Shown here: positions 62,380 to 64,000 of the stretch, one piece after another | How positions within the stretch are numbered: position 1 is the stretch's first letter | How the letters are laid out: each line of letters opens with the position of its first letter | The notes under the pieces: model-generated | The model's input: the letters and a program-made list of their open reading frames with translations, nothing else | Database searches by the model: none | What the model was told of the DNA's origin: nothing | Program-made: the position numbers and the translations under genes | Origin: Eutreptiella sp. 'Long Island Sound 2002' | Lineage: Eukaryota; Euglenozoa; Euglenophyceae; Eutreptiales; Eutreptiaceae | NCBI GenBank assembly: GCA_964036045.1 | Contig: OZ038378.1 | Coordinates: 172,429,285 to 172,493,284 of the forward strand | Length of the DNA: 64,000 bases | Direction: 5' to 3'

Positions 62380-64000
62380 TGGTTACCTAGGGAACTACAG
62401 TGGGACCTATACATGGCAGTGCGCCATGTGTGGGAAAGCGGCGATGTGCCGCACCACTGGCTGCAGGCCAGAATAGCCATGATCTACAAGTCTGGCCCCC
62501 CTGAGGCGGCCCGCAGTTACCGGCCCATTAGCGTAGCCACGGGGATGTACTCCATTCTAGCCCGGCTCATATTGGACACCCTGCGAGGGCCCATCGACGC
62601 GGCGCTCTCCGACCCCCAAGCAGGATGTAGACGAGGCTATACCACATCACAACAAGCCCTCCGCATGTCGATGCTTTTACACCAATACGGGGACGGTGCG
62701 CTGGTATGCCTCCTGGACATCGCAAAAGCCTACCCCAGCATGCCCCATGAGTGCCTCACCTACGGACTCCAGTTGATTGGAACCCCAGCCCGCATCTACA
62801 ACATGGTGGCTAGCATCTACGCGCACAGCACGGGGGTGTACGGAGACGTCCGTTTTCCGTTGCGTCGTGGCATCAAGGAGGGGTGCCCCCTGTCCCCAGC
62901 CCTTTTTGTTCTAGTATATGAGGCCTTCCACCAGACTCTCACTAGGGAATTTCCCAACAGCACCATACTGGCCTATGTCGACGACATCGCCATCATCTCC
63001 CCGAGCCAACGGGAGATGCAGCACGTCCTGGAGCGCGGCAGTCAATTGTCTGCCATACTGGGCCTCAAGACGAACCCTTCAAAGACACAGGTGTACCGTT
63101 GGGCCCCACCCTCCCGCCGTCAGGGTGTGGCACGACGAGAGTCCCCGACCAGGGACACCATCACGTGGGGCGATGCGCGATTGCCGCTGCAACCCCCTAT
63201 CTTCCACTACCTCGGTCACCTCCTGGCACATCCGACCTGGGAACAAAAGGCACGTGATGACTTCGTGGGGACGGCCGCAGCTAATCTGGCGCGATACCAA
63301 TACCTGCCACTGAACGCTTTCGAGCGGGTGCAGCTGCTGAACACCATCTTGATCCCACGGTGGACGTACCGCACCTTGTTTCTCCCCAACGACTCAATGT
63401 TCAAAGCCATGGACTCCATGTGCTTGCGGTTTGTGCTTATGGCGGAGGGCATGGAACTCAATAAGGTCGACGTTCACAAATCATACAACGTCCTCCATGT
63501 CACTTCTCCTCACCGACTGGGCGGAATGGGGTTGCACCAACTGTTCTGGGCCCACAGGGCACGCTTCACCACAATGGTACAGAACACGTTACGTTCACGT
63601 CCGGGATCCATTGGCTGCAACCTGAGCAAAGAATTGCCCTACCAAGCGCGGCCTATTCGCAACTACTTGGCTATACTCACCCAGCTAGGTGCTCGCACTG
63701 CACTCCACATAGCACTTCCGCCGCGGCCGGCCGGGGGACCCAACCTCATCGACAGTGAAAGCTCCGATGACGGCGTCCTCTTGTCTGCCCGCAAGGAGCA
63801 GGTGGGGGATGCCCTCCACACGCGCCACTACATTGCTCCACACCGGTACCACGAAGACCCCTCGGCAGGCACGGTACCTGCGGGATACCACCCTGTCAAC
63901 ATCGCGGGCATTCCGTGCTACTCAAACAAGCAACCGCCAACCGGAACGTCCCTATACTCCGATGGCAGCCTTCAAACAGTTCAGACTGCGGGCTCGGAAT
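62380..64000 (+). CDS. LINE ORF2, part 2: reverse transcriptase and start of RNase H (runs off the window)
   Basis: Same frame as part 1, no further stop through 64000. Reverse-transcriptase blocks: RIAMIYKSG, YRPISVATG, AGCRRGYTTSQQAL, block A VCLLDIAKAYPSM (catalytic Asp), block B RRGIKEGCPLSPALF, block C ILAYVDDIAII (the YVDD catalytic pair, instead of the FADD more usual in LINEs), block D GLKTNPSKTQVY and block E HYLGHLL. The thumb and connector follow. At 63949 LYSDGSLQT begins an RNase H domain (first catalytic Asp). An APE + RT + RNase H layout fits the I/R1-type or related LINE clades. With one premature stop the copy is probably recently dead. Confidence 0.9.

Overview
This window is nuclear DNA from a microbial eukaryote, probably an alga or other protist. 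GC-rich, GC3-biased exons are split by long GT-AG introns of 1.0-2.6 kb. Between and inside the genes lies repeat-rich DNA full of homopolymer poly-C/poly-G runs, microsatellites, small inverted-repeat elements and a LINE retrotransposon. No prokaryotic feature (operon, Shine-Dalgarno site, CRISPR) was seen. Every gene I can support is on the + strand. I cannot name the lineage. Single-strand gene order and splice sites that are almost all AG|G at the 3' side recall alveolates such as dinoflagellates, but that is a weak inference.

Layout. (1) About 1.1-11.7 kb: a five-exon gene for a roughly 1,146-residue (5'-incomplete) protein with a coiled coil, MORN repeats, an RVxF-type phosphatase-docking motif and a C-terminal CAP-Gly domain. 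This is a likely microtubule or cortex-associated scaffold. Its introns carry several repeat families. (2) About 12.7-13.8 kb: one orphan exon of an unrecognised gene. (3) 17.97-25.05 kb: a four-exon NEK-type protein kinase of about 622 residues. (4) 32.16-33.04 kb: an uninterrupted monoacylglycerol-lipase-like alpha/beta hydrolase in which the nucleophile serine is glycine. (5) 33.8-41.7 kb: a transposon-rich stretch with two families of terminal-inverted-repeat elements, each with a small copy and a larger copy carrying a short ORF with a PCNA-binding (PIP-box) motif. (6) 42.95-44.39 kb: a single-exon F-box-like protein with a CCCH-like zinc motif. (7) 48.94-49.47 kb: the terminal exon of a multi-pass membrane protein. 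(8) 53.4-55.1 kb: tandem and inverted repeats. (9) 55.98-57.43 kb: a type I membrane protein with a ten-cysteine ectodomain. (10) 59.9-64.0 kb: a module of SH3-like fold, PIP box and helix-turn-helix, followed by an APE-type LINE (endonuclease, reverse transcriptase, start of RNase H) that runs off the window. The LINE has one in-frame stop and a 2A-like NPGP motif at its start.

Working together: the MORN/CAP-Gly protein and the NEK kinase both suit a ciliated or microtubule-rich cell. The rest of the window is mostly mobile DNA. The most unusual signals are three independent PIP-box motifs in transposon-like contexts, a 5' splice-site consensus of AG|GTC instead of AG|GTR in the host genes, and the serine-less hydrolase. 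All gene models are by-eye splice predictions without transcript support.
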